Of a stretch of DNA of 5,436 nt, positions 1 to 5,436 are shown in pieces. Positions within the stretch are counted from its first letter, which is position 1. Each line of letters begins with the position of its first letter. This DNA is from Bacteroidota bacterium (GTDB lineage: Bacteria > Bacteroidota > Bacteroidia > Bacteroidales > SZUA-534). The translations under genes were made by a program, and so were the position numbers. The stretch is from contig JAIFNJ010000187.1 of the NCBI GenBank assembly GCA_020047835.1, positions 1 to 5,436 of the forward strand. Reading direction: 5' to 3'. The notes beneath the pieces are model-generated. The model did no database searches. It saw nothing but the letters and a program-made list of their open reading frames with translations, and had not been told where the DNA came from.

Positions 1-794
1 CGGGGAGTTATTTTAAACTTTTGAAAAAGAGACTCTTCAATGTTTATTATTACTGAATCGACTGATTCATTTTTTCCAAGATAAACCCGAATAAGAAAAA
101 CAATGGGCAGGTTACCAGCAAAAAAGAGCAATATAAAGTAAAGCCCAATGGCAAAATGTATTTGCGAAAAATAAAGCGAAGCCGCTTTTAATAAGGTTAG
201 TGCAATTATAATTAGTGCAATGCGCGAAAGCAATAATTTTTTTTGCAATTGCTGCTGCCCAAAAGAATGGACAAATAAAAAAACTACAATATAACCCTCA
301 ACAATCATTTCAATGGTTGCAAATCCCAGAAAAATATATTGTTGCATGTCTTTGTGTGACTCTAATTTTAGTTCTGGTATTTTTTTAATAGCTAATCCAT
401 ATCCTAAAAAAGCTAAGGTGGTCAAAGCAAAGTATATAAAAGGGATGAATGGGTGCGTTTTCTTTTGACATAATTCAGCGGCCATTTTTAGTTTCATATA
501 CCAGGCTGCAATCAAAAAAGGAAGACCAATAAATGGAAAAAGTTGGGCTGCAATTTCAATTCCCGAAAAATTTACATCAAACTTTGGTAGGATTTCTCGA
601 ATTAAGAGATTTCCAAGTATCCCATATATTCCAAATAGAAAGGTAAGAATTTGATAATAGAAATAGCTATTTAAAAAGAGAGCCGCATTTCTGTTGCGTG
701 CTATTTGCAAGAGAGCAATGGTATAAAAACCCAGTACCAGACTGAGTATTATAGTTATTATGGAAATCAATTGAATCATATCCGAAATGTACAT
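1..794 (-). CDS. Seven-helix membrane protein leading into a probable LuxR-type HTH regulator (3' end cut by window edge)
   Basis: An open minus-strand frame of 264 codons starts with ATG at 794-792 and leaves the window with no stop. Seven hydrophobic segments are visible at about residues 7-29, 44-66, 79-100, 116-136, 152-176, 186-209 and 212-236, joined by short loops with little room for an extracellular domain. Acidic residues lie inside helices (E80; E162 and E166 one turn apart) and could sense a ligand or ion. After helix 7 a linker of about 20 residues ends in LFQKFKITP followed by CG-, an Arg codon. Phe, Ile-Thr and Arg match the opening of a LuxR/GerE helix-turn-helix (usually ITxRE.EI). 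I therefore infer a membrane-anchored transcription regulator, but the helix-turn-helix itself lies outside the window. Neither ATG 794 nor the in-frame ATG at 779 has a Shine-Dalgarno sequence. If the promoter called at 808-842 is real, ATG 779 gives the more normal leader length. An unrelated 7TM protein remains possible. Confidence 0.72.
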   Translation of the reverse strand, partial: MYISDMIQLISIITIILSLVLGFYTIALLQIARNRNAALFLNSYFYYQILTFLFGIYGILGNLLIREILPKFDVNFSGIEIAAQLFPFIGLPFLIAAWYMKLKMAAELCQKKTHPFIPFIYFALTTLAFLGYGLAIKKIPELKLESHKDMQQYIFLGFATIEMIVEGYIVVFLFVHSFGQQQLQKKLLLSRIALIIIALTLLKAASLYFSQIHFAIGLYFILLFFAGNLPIVFLIRVYLGKNESVDSVIINIEESLFQKFKITP

Positions 795-806
795 AAAAAA
801 CCGAAA

Positions 807-821
807 CCAAACTTAAGTTGG
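807..821. repeat. Imperfect palindrome over the minus-strand -7 element
   Basis: CCAA (807-810) pairs with TTGG (818-821) around the self-complementary CTTAAG (812-817), with one unpaired A at 811. It covers the candidate -7 element of the leftward promoter, so it is a possible operator for the divergent region. The half-sites are short and such a palindrome can arise by chance in AT-rich DNA. Confidence 0.25.
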
Positions 822-842
822 GAAATAAATTCATGCTTCAAA
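808..842 (-). promoter_or_regulatory. Candidate Bacteroidota promoter for the 7TM/LuxR-like gene
   Basis: On the minus strand TAAGTTTG (815-808) is an exact match to the TAnnTTTG -7 element of this phylum. A TTTG (842-839) lies 23 bases upstream, at the upper end of the allowed spacing. Transcription would begin at about 801-804, leaving only about 7-10 bases before ATG 794 but about 22-25 before ATG 779. The -7 element sits in the imperfect palindrome listed at 807-821. This is a motif match only. Confidence 0.4.
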
Positions 843-888
843 TTACACTACTGAAGTTGGAGTTTTACAAATCACTACCTTGGTTGGA

Positions 889-919
889 TTGACTGGCCGT
901 GCTTGGCGATATATCTTTA
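889..919 (+). promoter_or_regulatory. Candidate promoter for the 988-2111 gene pair
   Basis: TTG at 889-891 (within TTGACT) is followed after 20 bases by TATCTTTA at 912-919, which fits the Bacteroidota pattern TTG-N17-23-TAnnTTTG except for the last base (A instead of G). A start near 922-926 would give a leader of about 60 bases before ATG 988. The rest of the intergenic stretch has no better plus-strand match. No transcript evidence is available here. Confidence 0.4.
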
Positions 920-970
920 CATCGAAATTAAAATTTCACCAGTTTGTAAAAACCCTTAAAACTCAAACAA

Positions 971-987
971 TTTAAAAACAAAAAAAA
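971..987 (+). promoter_or_regulatory. A-rich translation-initiation leader without Shine-Dalgarno
   Basis: The 17 bases before ATG 988 are almost entirely A, ending in seven A residues that abut the start codon, and no GGAGG-like sequence is present. A-rich, unstructured leaders in place of a Shine-Dalgarno are typical of Bacteroidota. This supports the start at 988, which is also the only ATG before the first hydrophobic segment. Confidence 0.5.
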
Positions 988-1698
988 ATGGAAACACAAG
1001 AAATCAGATTAAAAGCAAAAGCAGGTTCAGTATTAACATATAGCTGGAATGTGCTTTGGGACAAATTTATAACCTTATTTTTGGTTATGTTGGTAGTATG
1101 GGTAGCATATATTCCTATGTCTGCCTTAAGCGGAGCTGAACATAATAGTTTTTTAACTTCAATTTTTGGCACCTTCAGCTTCTTATACTTCATATTTATA
1201 ATGTCGCCTATTTCTTATAGTGCTGACTTTCTATATCTGAAAGCAATTCGACGAAATGAAGTGGATGTAAAACGGATATTTGATGTTTTTAATAACTATT
1301 TAACCGTTGTATTGGCAAACCTTCTCAGGGTAGCTATTATTGGTATCGGATTTGTTTTTGTATTGGTGCCAGGAATAATTTTCGCTTGCCGGTTGGTTTT
1401 TGTGCCTTATTTGGTAATGGATAAAAATTTAGATCCGGTAAAAGCTGTTGAGGAAAGCTGGCGATTGACCCGTGGATATGGATGGAGAATCTTTTGGATG
1501 TATATCGTATCTATCTTTTTGATGATTGCCGGTTTAATAGTACTTGTTTTTGGATTTGTAATTGCTTTGATGTGGATAAATGCAGCCTTTGCTTCCTTAT
1601 ATCAGGCAGTATTAGAAGAAAGAGGTGAATTTCTGGTAGCTGAAAGTGAACCGCAAGTAATGCAACCAGAGCCTATAAATACTGATGATAATCAATAA
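988..1698 (+). CDS. Multi-helix integral membrane protein of unknown function
   Basis: This complete 236-residue protein has a short polar N-terminus (about residues 1-20) and hydrophobic segments at about 25-47, 56-80, 104-128, 129-145, 167-190 and 190-208. The C-terminal tail, from about 209, is acidic and hydrophilic. The segment LVPGIIFACRLVFVP, followed by DPVKAVEESWRLTRG and then WRIFW (residues 126-170), is the hallmark arrangement of a broad group of uncharacterised bacterial membrane proteins: a helix broken at Pro-Gly, then an amphipathic 'A..SW.LT.G..WRIF' stretch, then the last helices. That group includes the UPF0259/DUF975 families and the membrane domain found with glycerophosphodiester phosphodiesterases. 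The family assignment is from memory of the motif, and no enzymatic function is implied. No catalytic residues are evident. The gene is divergent from the 7TM/LuxR-like gene and 65 bases upstream of a small secreted protein. Its stop codon is the first TAA of the 7-base tandem repeat. Confidence 0.88.
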   Translation: METQEIRLKAKAGSVLTYSWNVLWDKFITLFLVMLVVWVAYIPMSALSGAEHNSFLTSIFGTFSFLYFIFIMSPISYSADFLYLKAIRRNEVDVKRIFDVFNNYLTVVLANLLRVAIIGIGFVFVLVPGIIFACRLVFVPYLVMDKNLDPVKAVEESWRLTRGYGWRIFWMYIVSIFLMIAGLIVLVFGFVIALMWINAAFASLYQAVLEERGEFLVAESEPQVMQPEPINTDDNQ

Positions 1699-1731
1699 TC
1701 AATAATCAATAATCAATAATCAATAATCAAT
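1690..1731 (+). repeat. Six perfect tandem copies of AATCAAT across a stop codon
   Basis: Six uninterrupted head-to-tail copies of the 7-base unit AATCAAT cover 42 bases. The first copy supplies the last two sense codons (AAT CAA) and most of the stop codon of the membrane-protein gene; the other copies lie in the spacer before the next gene. Because 7 is not a multiple of 3, the array places TAA in all three frames. Adding or losing copies would leave the protein unchanged and alter only the distance to ATG 1764. Confidence 0.95.
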
Positions 1732-1742
1732 AAATTACCATT

Positions 1743-1763
1743 AACCCTTAAAACCCTGAAATC
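1743..1763 (+). promoter_or_regulatory. Leader of the small secreted-protein gene, sharing a 12-base motif with the upstream gene
   Basis: AACCCTTAAAAC at 1743-1754 precedes ATG 1764 and is identical to 951-962, which precedes ATG 988. There is no Shine-Dalgarno, and no TAnnTTTG element is visible in 1699-1763. The second gene is therefore probably read from the upstream promoter. Whether the shared motif affects translation or RNA binding is unknown. Confidence 0.35.
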
Positions 1764-2111
1764 ATGAAAACGTTAAAATCAATTTTAATTGCAGCTATGC
1801 TGGCATTTTTTCTAAGTTCCAATTTAAGTGCTGAACCAGTAACATACTCACATTTGCCCTTAAAGCTCAGTGAATATTTAAAAAATGAATTACGGAATCC
1901 TAGTCAGAGAATTGAAAAAGCACTTTATGGCAGCATTTATTTGGATTTTTATGTGGATGAGAATTGCCAGCTCAAAATTGTGGGTTTAAGCTCCAATAAT
2001 CTTGAATTGGGTGCTTTTATAAAAACCGAACTTGAAAATATGCCTGAACTGACTATTAACTGCCCGAAGGGAATTGTTTATAGTATAAAAGTTAGGTTGT
2101 CGTACCAATAG
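1764..2111 (+). CDS. Small secreted protein with TonB-C-like body
   Basis: This complete 115-residue protein begins with a clear Sec signal peptide: basic MKTLK, a hydrophobic core at about residues 6-20, and likely cleavage after LSA (residue 23). That leaves about 92 mature residues in the periplasm or outside the cell. The mature part has an amphipathic helical start (about 30-50) and then a beta-helix-beta pattern, YGSIYLDFYVDENCQL (55-70), IVGLSSNN and a helix (about 82-93), ending in an alternating strand, VYSIKVRLSYQ. The 'G.I.L.F.VDE...' strand followed by a short helix resembles the TonB C-terminal domain seen in many small Bacteroidota proteins, but there is no membrane anchor or proline-rich linker, so it would not be a working TonB. 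Cys68 and Cys100 are the only cysteines and could form a disulfide. It follows the membrane-protein gene by 65 bases and is closed by a terminator. I do not recognise a named family. Confidence 0.82.
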   Translation: MKTLKSILIAAMLAFFLSSNLSAEPVTYSHLPLKLSEYLKNELRNPSQRIEKALYGSIYLDFYVDENCQLKIVGLSSNNLELGAFIKTELENMPELTINCPKGIVYSIKVRLSYQ

Positions 2112-2126
2112 CAATTGAAGCACAAA

Positions 2127-2162
2127 AAAAAAGCTGGTGAAATTAATCTCACCAGCTTTTTT
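2127..2162. terminator. Bidirectional intrinsic terminator between convergent genes
   Basis: A perfect 14-base-pair stem, AAAAAAGCTGGTGA (2127-2140) with TCACCAGCTTTTTT (2149-2162), encloses an 8-base loop. On the plus strand the stem ends in a run of six U, 51 bases after the stop of the small secreted protein. On the minus strand the A run at 2124-2132 becomes a nine-base U tract, 21 bases past the stop of the M16 peptidase. It should therefore end both transcripts. Confidence 0.93.
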
Positions 2163-2182
2163 AATTAATTCGACTTGGCTAT

Positions 2183-5059
2183 TTATTTCTTAAACAATTC
2201 CTCTGCATTTATCTCTTTAACTTTTCCATATTTCTTCAGTTCCTCCATGTTAATTTGTTTCTTATTACCCACAACGGCTATTACCCATGGTTTTCCTTGA
2301 ACGTTTGATTTATAAAAATCTTCGATGCTTGAAAATTCCATTTTTTGATATTCAGGAAACCTCAATTCGCGTGGGTCTTGGGTGTAACCTTGCTGCATCC
2401 AGTTTGAAACCGATTGCGATTTATAACGGAACATGGGTTGCTGGGCGTTGATTGAAAGCGTCAGGTTTTTTCTTACTTCCTCAATTCGTTCAGGTTTACG
2501 GGGCATTTCTTTAAGAATTGAAGTGTAAACATCAATTGCTTCAAGGGTTTTATCCGCTTGGGTCGATAACCATCCTTTAAAATATCCGGGTTTGTTGAAA
2601 TAAAATGATGATTGGTAAGAACCGTAAGTGCCGTAAGCCAGTGAACGGAATTCTCGTATTTCCTGGAAAATTATAGATGACATTCCGCCATCCATATAAT
2701 CGTTGAACCCATATAGTTGCGATCTGGTTTCTTTTGGGTTAACATCCCCTTCAACAAATATATTTATATGGCTTTGAATGGCTTTTTTATCATTTACAAA
2801 TAATATGGTATTTTCAGTGGCAAGCTTGCGAACGGGCTCAATTTTTCCTTTTGTGGGAGTAAGGTTGGCCGGAATGGCAAATTGTTTAATAAAGAGTTCT
2901 GAAAAATCCTTTGGTAATAACGTGCCACAATAGTGTACTTCAAATTGATATCCGGTAATTTCTTTCGCTTTACTAACCAATTCATCCACTTTTAGGCTTT
3001 GAACTTCTTTCATGCCATAGCGTACTAAGTATTTCGATTCGTTTTCATACAGTGTATATTCGCTCAATGCATCGCTGGTGGTACTGATGTCTTTGCCTTC
3101 GAATTTTTGGCTCATTTTTAAATCCTCAGCCAATTTTTTCAAATGGCTTTCTTCTACAGTCAAATGGTAGATAAAGTTACTCATCAAATCAAGAGTCATA
3201 TCTAAATTATCATCTAAACCGTTGATTGTAAAAGTGGTGGTGCTTTGGTCGGCGTAAGTGTTAAAATCGCAGCCTAATAATTGCAGTTGTTTTTTGAAGT
3301 CTTTTAAACTGGTTCCTTCTGGAGATGCATATTCAAATATTTTGGTAGCTTGTTCTGCCAGCGGATCGCCAAAGGTACCTTTCCCAAATATCAATCGGAT
3401 TGAGAAGATTTTGTTTATAGGGTTTGGGGTTACAAATGCCTTCACTCCATTTGTTATTTCAAAAACGGATACATCTTTCTGAAAATCAATAAATTTTGGT
3501 GCCATTTCTATGGTTGGCATGGCCTCAATTTTTTGTGCATATTCCGATTTCTTTTCACCATTCAGCCCTGGAATGGGTTTAAAAGGTGGTTTTTCAATTT
3601 TATCTTTTTTCGGGAATCCCATTTTTGAATGGAACGATAGGTAATTAGGTCCAAAATATTTATTAGCAATAGCAACCACCTGTTCTTTTGTTAGTTTATC
3701 AACTTGGGCCGAAGCCGACAAATAATCATCCCAGCTTATTCCATATAAATAGGCATCCATAATGGCATAAGTACGCCAGCGCATATCTTCGAGCTGTTTT
3801 TCGTATTGCTTTTTCATTTCGGTTTTTACGCCTCGGAAAAGTTCATCGCTAAACTCCCCTTTTTTTAGCACCTCTAATTTTTGGGTAACTTCGGCTTCAG
3901 CACTTTTCAACGATTGTCCAATTATTTTGGGTACAAAGAATACGTAGCAACCTCCCAATTCAGTATGCAGGTCATTCATAACGCCACCAAACATCAGTTT
4001 ATTTTCGTCACGCAATTGGTCAATAAGCCCAGTACCGGATCGGTTACTCATTAAATTGGTTATTAACTCCAAGGCTAACTCATCGGGATGGTTTTTAGGA
4101 ACCGTTTGAAAGCCTAAGATACCAACTTTTACAGGGGTATATCTGCCTGAAACACGTTCCACACCATTAAATGGTTTTTCGATTAAGTTCAGGTCGGCAG
4201 GTTTTTCTCCGGCACGCCATTTTCCAAACTTTTCTTCAATAAGCGGTTTCACCTGTTCTGGCGAAAAGTCACCTGATAGCACTAAGGCCATGTTTTTTGC
4301 TACGTAATATGTATTAAAATAGTCCATCATTTTGCTCAACGATGGGTTTTTCAAGCTTTCGGTAGTTCCTATAATTGTTTGTTGACCATACGGTGTATTC
4401 CGGTAAAACTGCTTTGAAAATACTTCGAACATCCGGCTCATGGGGTCGTCGGCATACATATTTTTTTCTTCGTAAACCGTTTCCAATTCCGACTGAAATA
4501 ATCGGAATACCGGATTTTCGAATCGTTGGCTATAGACTTCAAGCCACTTGGCTATTTGGTTTGATGGAAAACTATTGAAATAAACAATGGATTCAAAGCT
4601 GGTTCCGGCATTTATGCCAGTGCCACCCATACCATTCAATATTTTATCTACTTCGTTTGGAATAGCATATTCAGCCGCTTTAATTGAAATGCGGTTAATT
4701 TCTTTTTGAATACTGAGCCGGGCTTTTTCATCTTTGGTTAAACCCAATTGGTCATAAAGCGCCGCCACACTGTCGAGATAGAATTTTTCTTCCTTATAAT
4801 TAATAGTCCCAATTTCGTGGGTTCCTTTAAACATTATGTGTTCAAAATAATGGGCAATACCGGTAGCATCTTTTGGGTCGCGTTTGGCACCTCCTTTAAC
4901 AGCTACCATTCCCTGCACTGTTGGCATGCTGTGGTCAACATTCAAATAAACGGTAAGCCCATTTGCGAGTTCATACTTTTCAACCAACAATGGATTCTCT
5001 TGCGAATAAATACAGACGCTAAGCAGTATTCCTAAAAGGAATAATAGGATTTTTTTCAT
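2183..5059 (-). CDS. Exported M16 family zinc metalloprotease (insulinase/pitrilysin type), two-module
   Basis: This complete 958-residue protein begins with a Sec signal peptide, MKKILLFLLGILLSVCIYSQ, with likely cleavage after Gln20. The residue before Cys16 is Val, so it is not a lipobox. The inverted zinc motif HYFEH (H70, E73, H74), in the context GIAHYFEHIMFKGT, is intact: two histidines bind zinc and Glu73 is the catalytic base. The third ligand is probably Glu198 in TVYEEKNM. The ligand spacing is about 124 residues instead of the usual 76 or so, because of a charged, probably helical insert at about 85-140. The first M16 catalytic and C-terminal domains span about 25-470, followed by a linker (about 480-525). 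The second pair (about 528-930) lacks HxxEH but keeps REFRSLAYGTY (R805, Y809), the Arg/Tyr region that M16 enzymes use for substrate binding. The family cleaves peptides or unfolded proteins in an enclosed chamber; here it would act in the periplasm or at the outer membrane. The substrate is unknown. ATG 5059 is supported by the signal peptide starting there. Confidence 0.96.
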   Translation of the reverse strand: MKKILLFLLGILLSVCIYSQENPLLVEKYELANGLTVYLNVDHSMPTVQGMVAVKGGAKRDPKDATGIAHYFEHIMFKGTHEIGTINYKEEKFYLDSVAALYDQLGLTKDEKARLSIQKEINRISIKAAEYAIPNEVDKILNGMGGTGINAGTSFESIVYFNSFPSNQIAKWLEVYSQRFENPVFRLFQSELETVYEEKNMYADDPMSRMFEVFSKQFYRNTPYGQQTIIGTTESLKNPSLSKMMDYFNTYYVAKNMALVLSGDFSPEQVKPLIEEKFGKWRAGEKPADLNLIEKPFNGVERVSGRYTPVKVGILGFQTVPKNHPDELALELITNLMSNRSGTGLIDQLRDENKLMFGGVMNDLHTELGGCYVFFVPKIIGQSLKSAEAEVTQKLEVLKKGEFSDELFRGVKTEMKKQYEKQLEDMRWRTYAIMDAYLYGISWDDYLSASAQVDKLTKEQVVAIANKYFGPNYLSFHSKMGFPKKDKIEKPPFKPIPGLNGEKKSEYAQKIEAMPTIEMAPKFIDFQKDVSVFEITNGVKAFVTPNPINKIFSIRLIFGKGTFGDPLAEQATKIFEYASPEGTSLKDFKKQLQLLGCDFNTYADQSTTTFTINGLDDNLDMTLDLMSNFIYHLTVEESHLKKLAEDLKMSQKFEGKDISTTSDALSEYTLYENESKYLVRYGMKEVQSLKVDELVSKAKEITGYQFEVHYCGTLLPKDFSELFIKQFAIPANLTPTKGKIEPVRKLATENTILFVNDKKAIQSHINIFVEGDVNPKETRSQLYGFNDYMDGGMSSIIFQEIREFRSLAYGTYGSYQSSFYFNKPGYFKGWLSTQADKTLEAIDVYTSILKEMPRKPERIEEVRKNLTLSINAQQPMFRYKSQSVSNWMQQGYTQDPRELRFPEYQKMEFSSIEDFYKSNVQGKPWVIAVVGNKKQINMEELKKYGKVKEINAEELFKK

Positions 5060-5175
5060 GATTTAATTATTTTTGGTTTAATGGGATTAAAAGTAAAACT
5101 AAATTTTGAATATAGAAGGCTTATTATCCTTATTCAGAAATGGGTTCAGCAAAATGCCATACCATTGAGAACGGT
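5060..5175. other. 116-base intergenic gap between histidine kinase and M16 peptidase
   Basis: No strong hairpin with a U tract is visible downstream of the kinase stop, so read-through into the peptidase is possible. A weak -7-like sequence, TAGTTTTA (5101-5094 on the minus strand), lies 34 bases before the peptidase start, but no TTG is properly spaced upstream. I cannot decide between a shared transcript and a separate promoter. Confidence 0.4.
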
Positions 5176-5436
5176 TTAATCGGGATTGGCTTTTAGGGTA
5201 AAGATAAATATGCTGCCCATGTTTGGAATGCTTTCTCCCCTTATGGAACCGCCATTTTGCTCAACAAATTCCTTGCAAAGTATCAATCCAAGACCACTTC
5301 CTTTTTCATGATGAGTTCCCGAGGAACTATGCATGTTTTGATTGGTAAATAAATTCTTTTGAATATCGGAACTTATGCCTACGCCATTGTCTTTAATTGA
5401 AAATTCATGAAAATTATCGAGTGGTTTTACTGTAAT
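5176..5436 (-). CDS. Sensor histidine kinase, C-terminal ATP-binding domain (5' end cut by window edge)
   Basis: The last 86 residues of a minus-strand gene are visible, ending at the TAA at 5178-5176. They contain the G1 box KDNGVGIS, an F-box-like QKNLF, the G2 box KGSGLGL, and then CKEFVEQNGGSI and a final strand MGSIFIFTL. This is the order and spacing of the second half of a HATPase_c domain of two-component histidine kinases. The protein ends right after this domain (KANPD), so there is no C-terminal receiver or DNA-binding domain. The phospho-accepting His region, the N box and any sensor domain lie outside the window, so the stimulus cannot be read. The gene lies 116 bases upstream of the M16 peptidase on the same strand. 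No response regulator is visible. Confidence 0.93.
   Translation of the reverse strand: MTVKPLDNFHEFSIKDNGVGISSDIQKNLFTNQNMHSSSGTHHEKGSGLGLILCKEFVEQNGGSIRGESIPNMGSIFIFTLKANPD

Noticed and set aside
972..1193. Minus-strand open frame opposite the start of the membrane-protein gene
   Set aside because: It lies opposite the well-supported 988-1698 gene, its translation is low-complexity with no domain, and it has no promoter or leader of its own.
1690..1731. Repeat array as a possible CRISPR or iteron-type origin
   Set aside because: The units are 7 bases with no spacers between them, and there is no replication gene or cas gene nearby. It is a simple tandem repeat.
1764..2111. Calling the small secreted protein TonB
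   Set aside because: It has a cleavable signal peptide and lacks the membrane anchor and proline-rich region; only the strand pattern resembles the TonB C-terminal domain.
3258..5035. Several plus-strand open frames (3258-3482, 4375-4578, 4748-5035) and a minus-strand one at 2794-2985
   Set aside because: All lie within the M16 peptidase gene in other frames, and their translations show no recognisable domain.
4997..5059. Lipoprotein signal peptide on the M16 peptidase (Cys16)
   Set aside because: The residues before the cysteine are L-S-V; a lipobox needs a small residue at -1. A cleavage after SQ by signal peptidase I fits better.
5094..5101. TAGTTTTA as a promoter -7 element for the peptidase
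   Set aside because: The last base deviates from TAnnTTTG and no TTG lies 17-23 bases upstream, so it is not listed as a promoter.
5104..5140. Weak inverted repeat AAGG...CCTT as terminator of the histidine kinase gene
   Set aside because: The stem is only about 4 base pairs with an 8-base loop and no U tract follows.

Overview
The window is AT-rich, and nothing in it looks like an insertion sequence, phage, CRISPR array or RNA gene. It reads as ordinary chromosome of a Bacteroidota (Bacteroidetes) bacterium. Supporting signs are starts without Shine-Dalgarno sequences (one preceded by an unbroken A tract), promoter-like pairs of the TTG / TAnnTTTG type used by this phylum, exported proteins whose signal peptide ends in Ser-Gln, and a two-module M16 zinc peptidase of the form common in this phylum. 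I cannot name the genus.

Layout. Positions 1-794 (minus) hold the N-terminal part of a seven-helix membrane protein. Its reading frame leaves the window just as it enters what looks like a LuxR-type helix-turn-helix, so it is probably a membrane-bound transcription regulator. A 193-base divergent intergenic region (795-987) carries candidate promoters for both directions. On the plus strand follow a multi-helix membrane protein of unknown function (988-1698) and a small secreted protein with a TonB-C-like body (1764-2111), probably one transcript. They are separated by six perfect copies of a 7-base tandem repeat that begins inside the last codons of the first gene. A strong bidirectional hairpin terminator (2127-2162) closes this unit and also the convergent minus-strand gene.

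From 5059 down to 2183 on the minus strand is a complete 958-residue exported M16 (insulinase/pitrilysin-type) metalloprotease, with an active N-terminal module and a degenerate C-terminal module. Upstream of it on the same strand, running off the right edge (5176-5436), is the C-terminal end of a sensor histidine kinase (ATP-binding domain with G1 and G2 boxes). The 116 bases between kinase and peptidase show no clear terminator.

How they fit together is inference only. The left half could be a small envelope-sensing unit: a membrane LuxR-type regulator divergent from a membrane protein plus secreted protein pair. The right half is an envelope protease possibly co-transcribed with a two-component sensor. 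No clearly new system is demonstrated. The parts most worth following up are the membrane LuxR regulator with its divergent operon, the repeat at the gene junction, and the unassigned small secreted protein.
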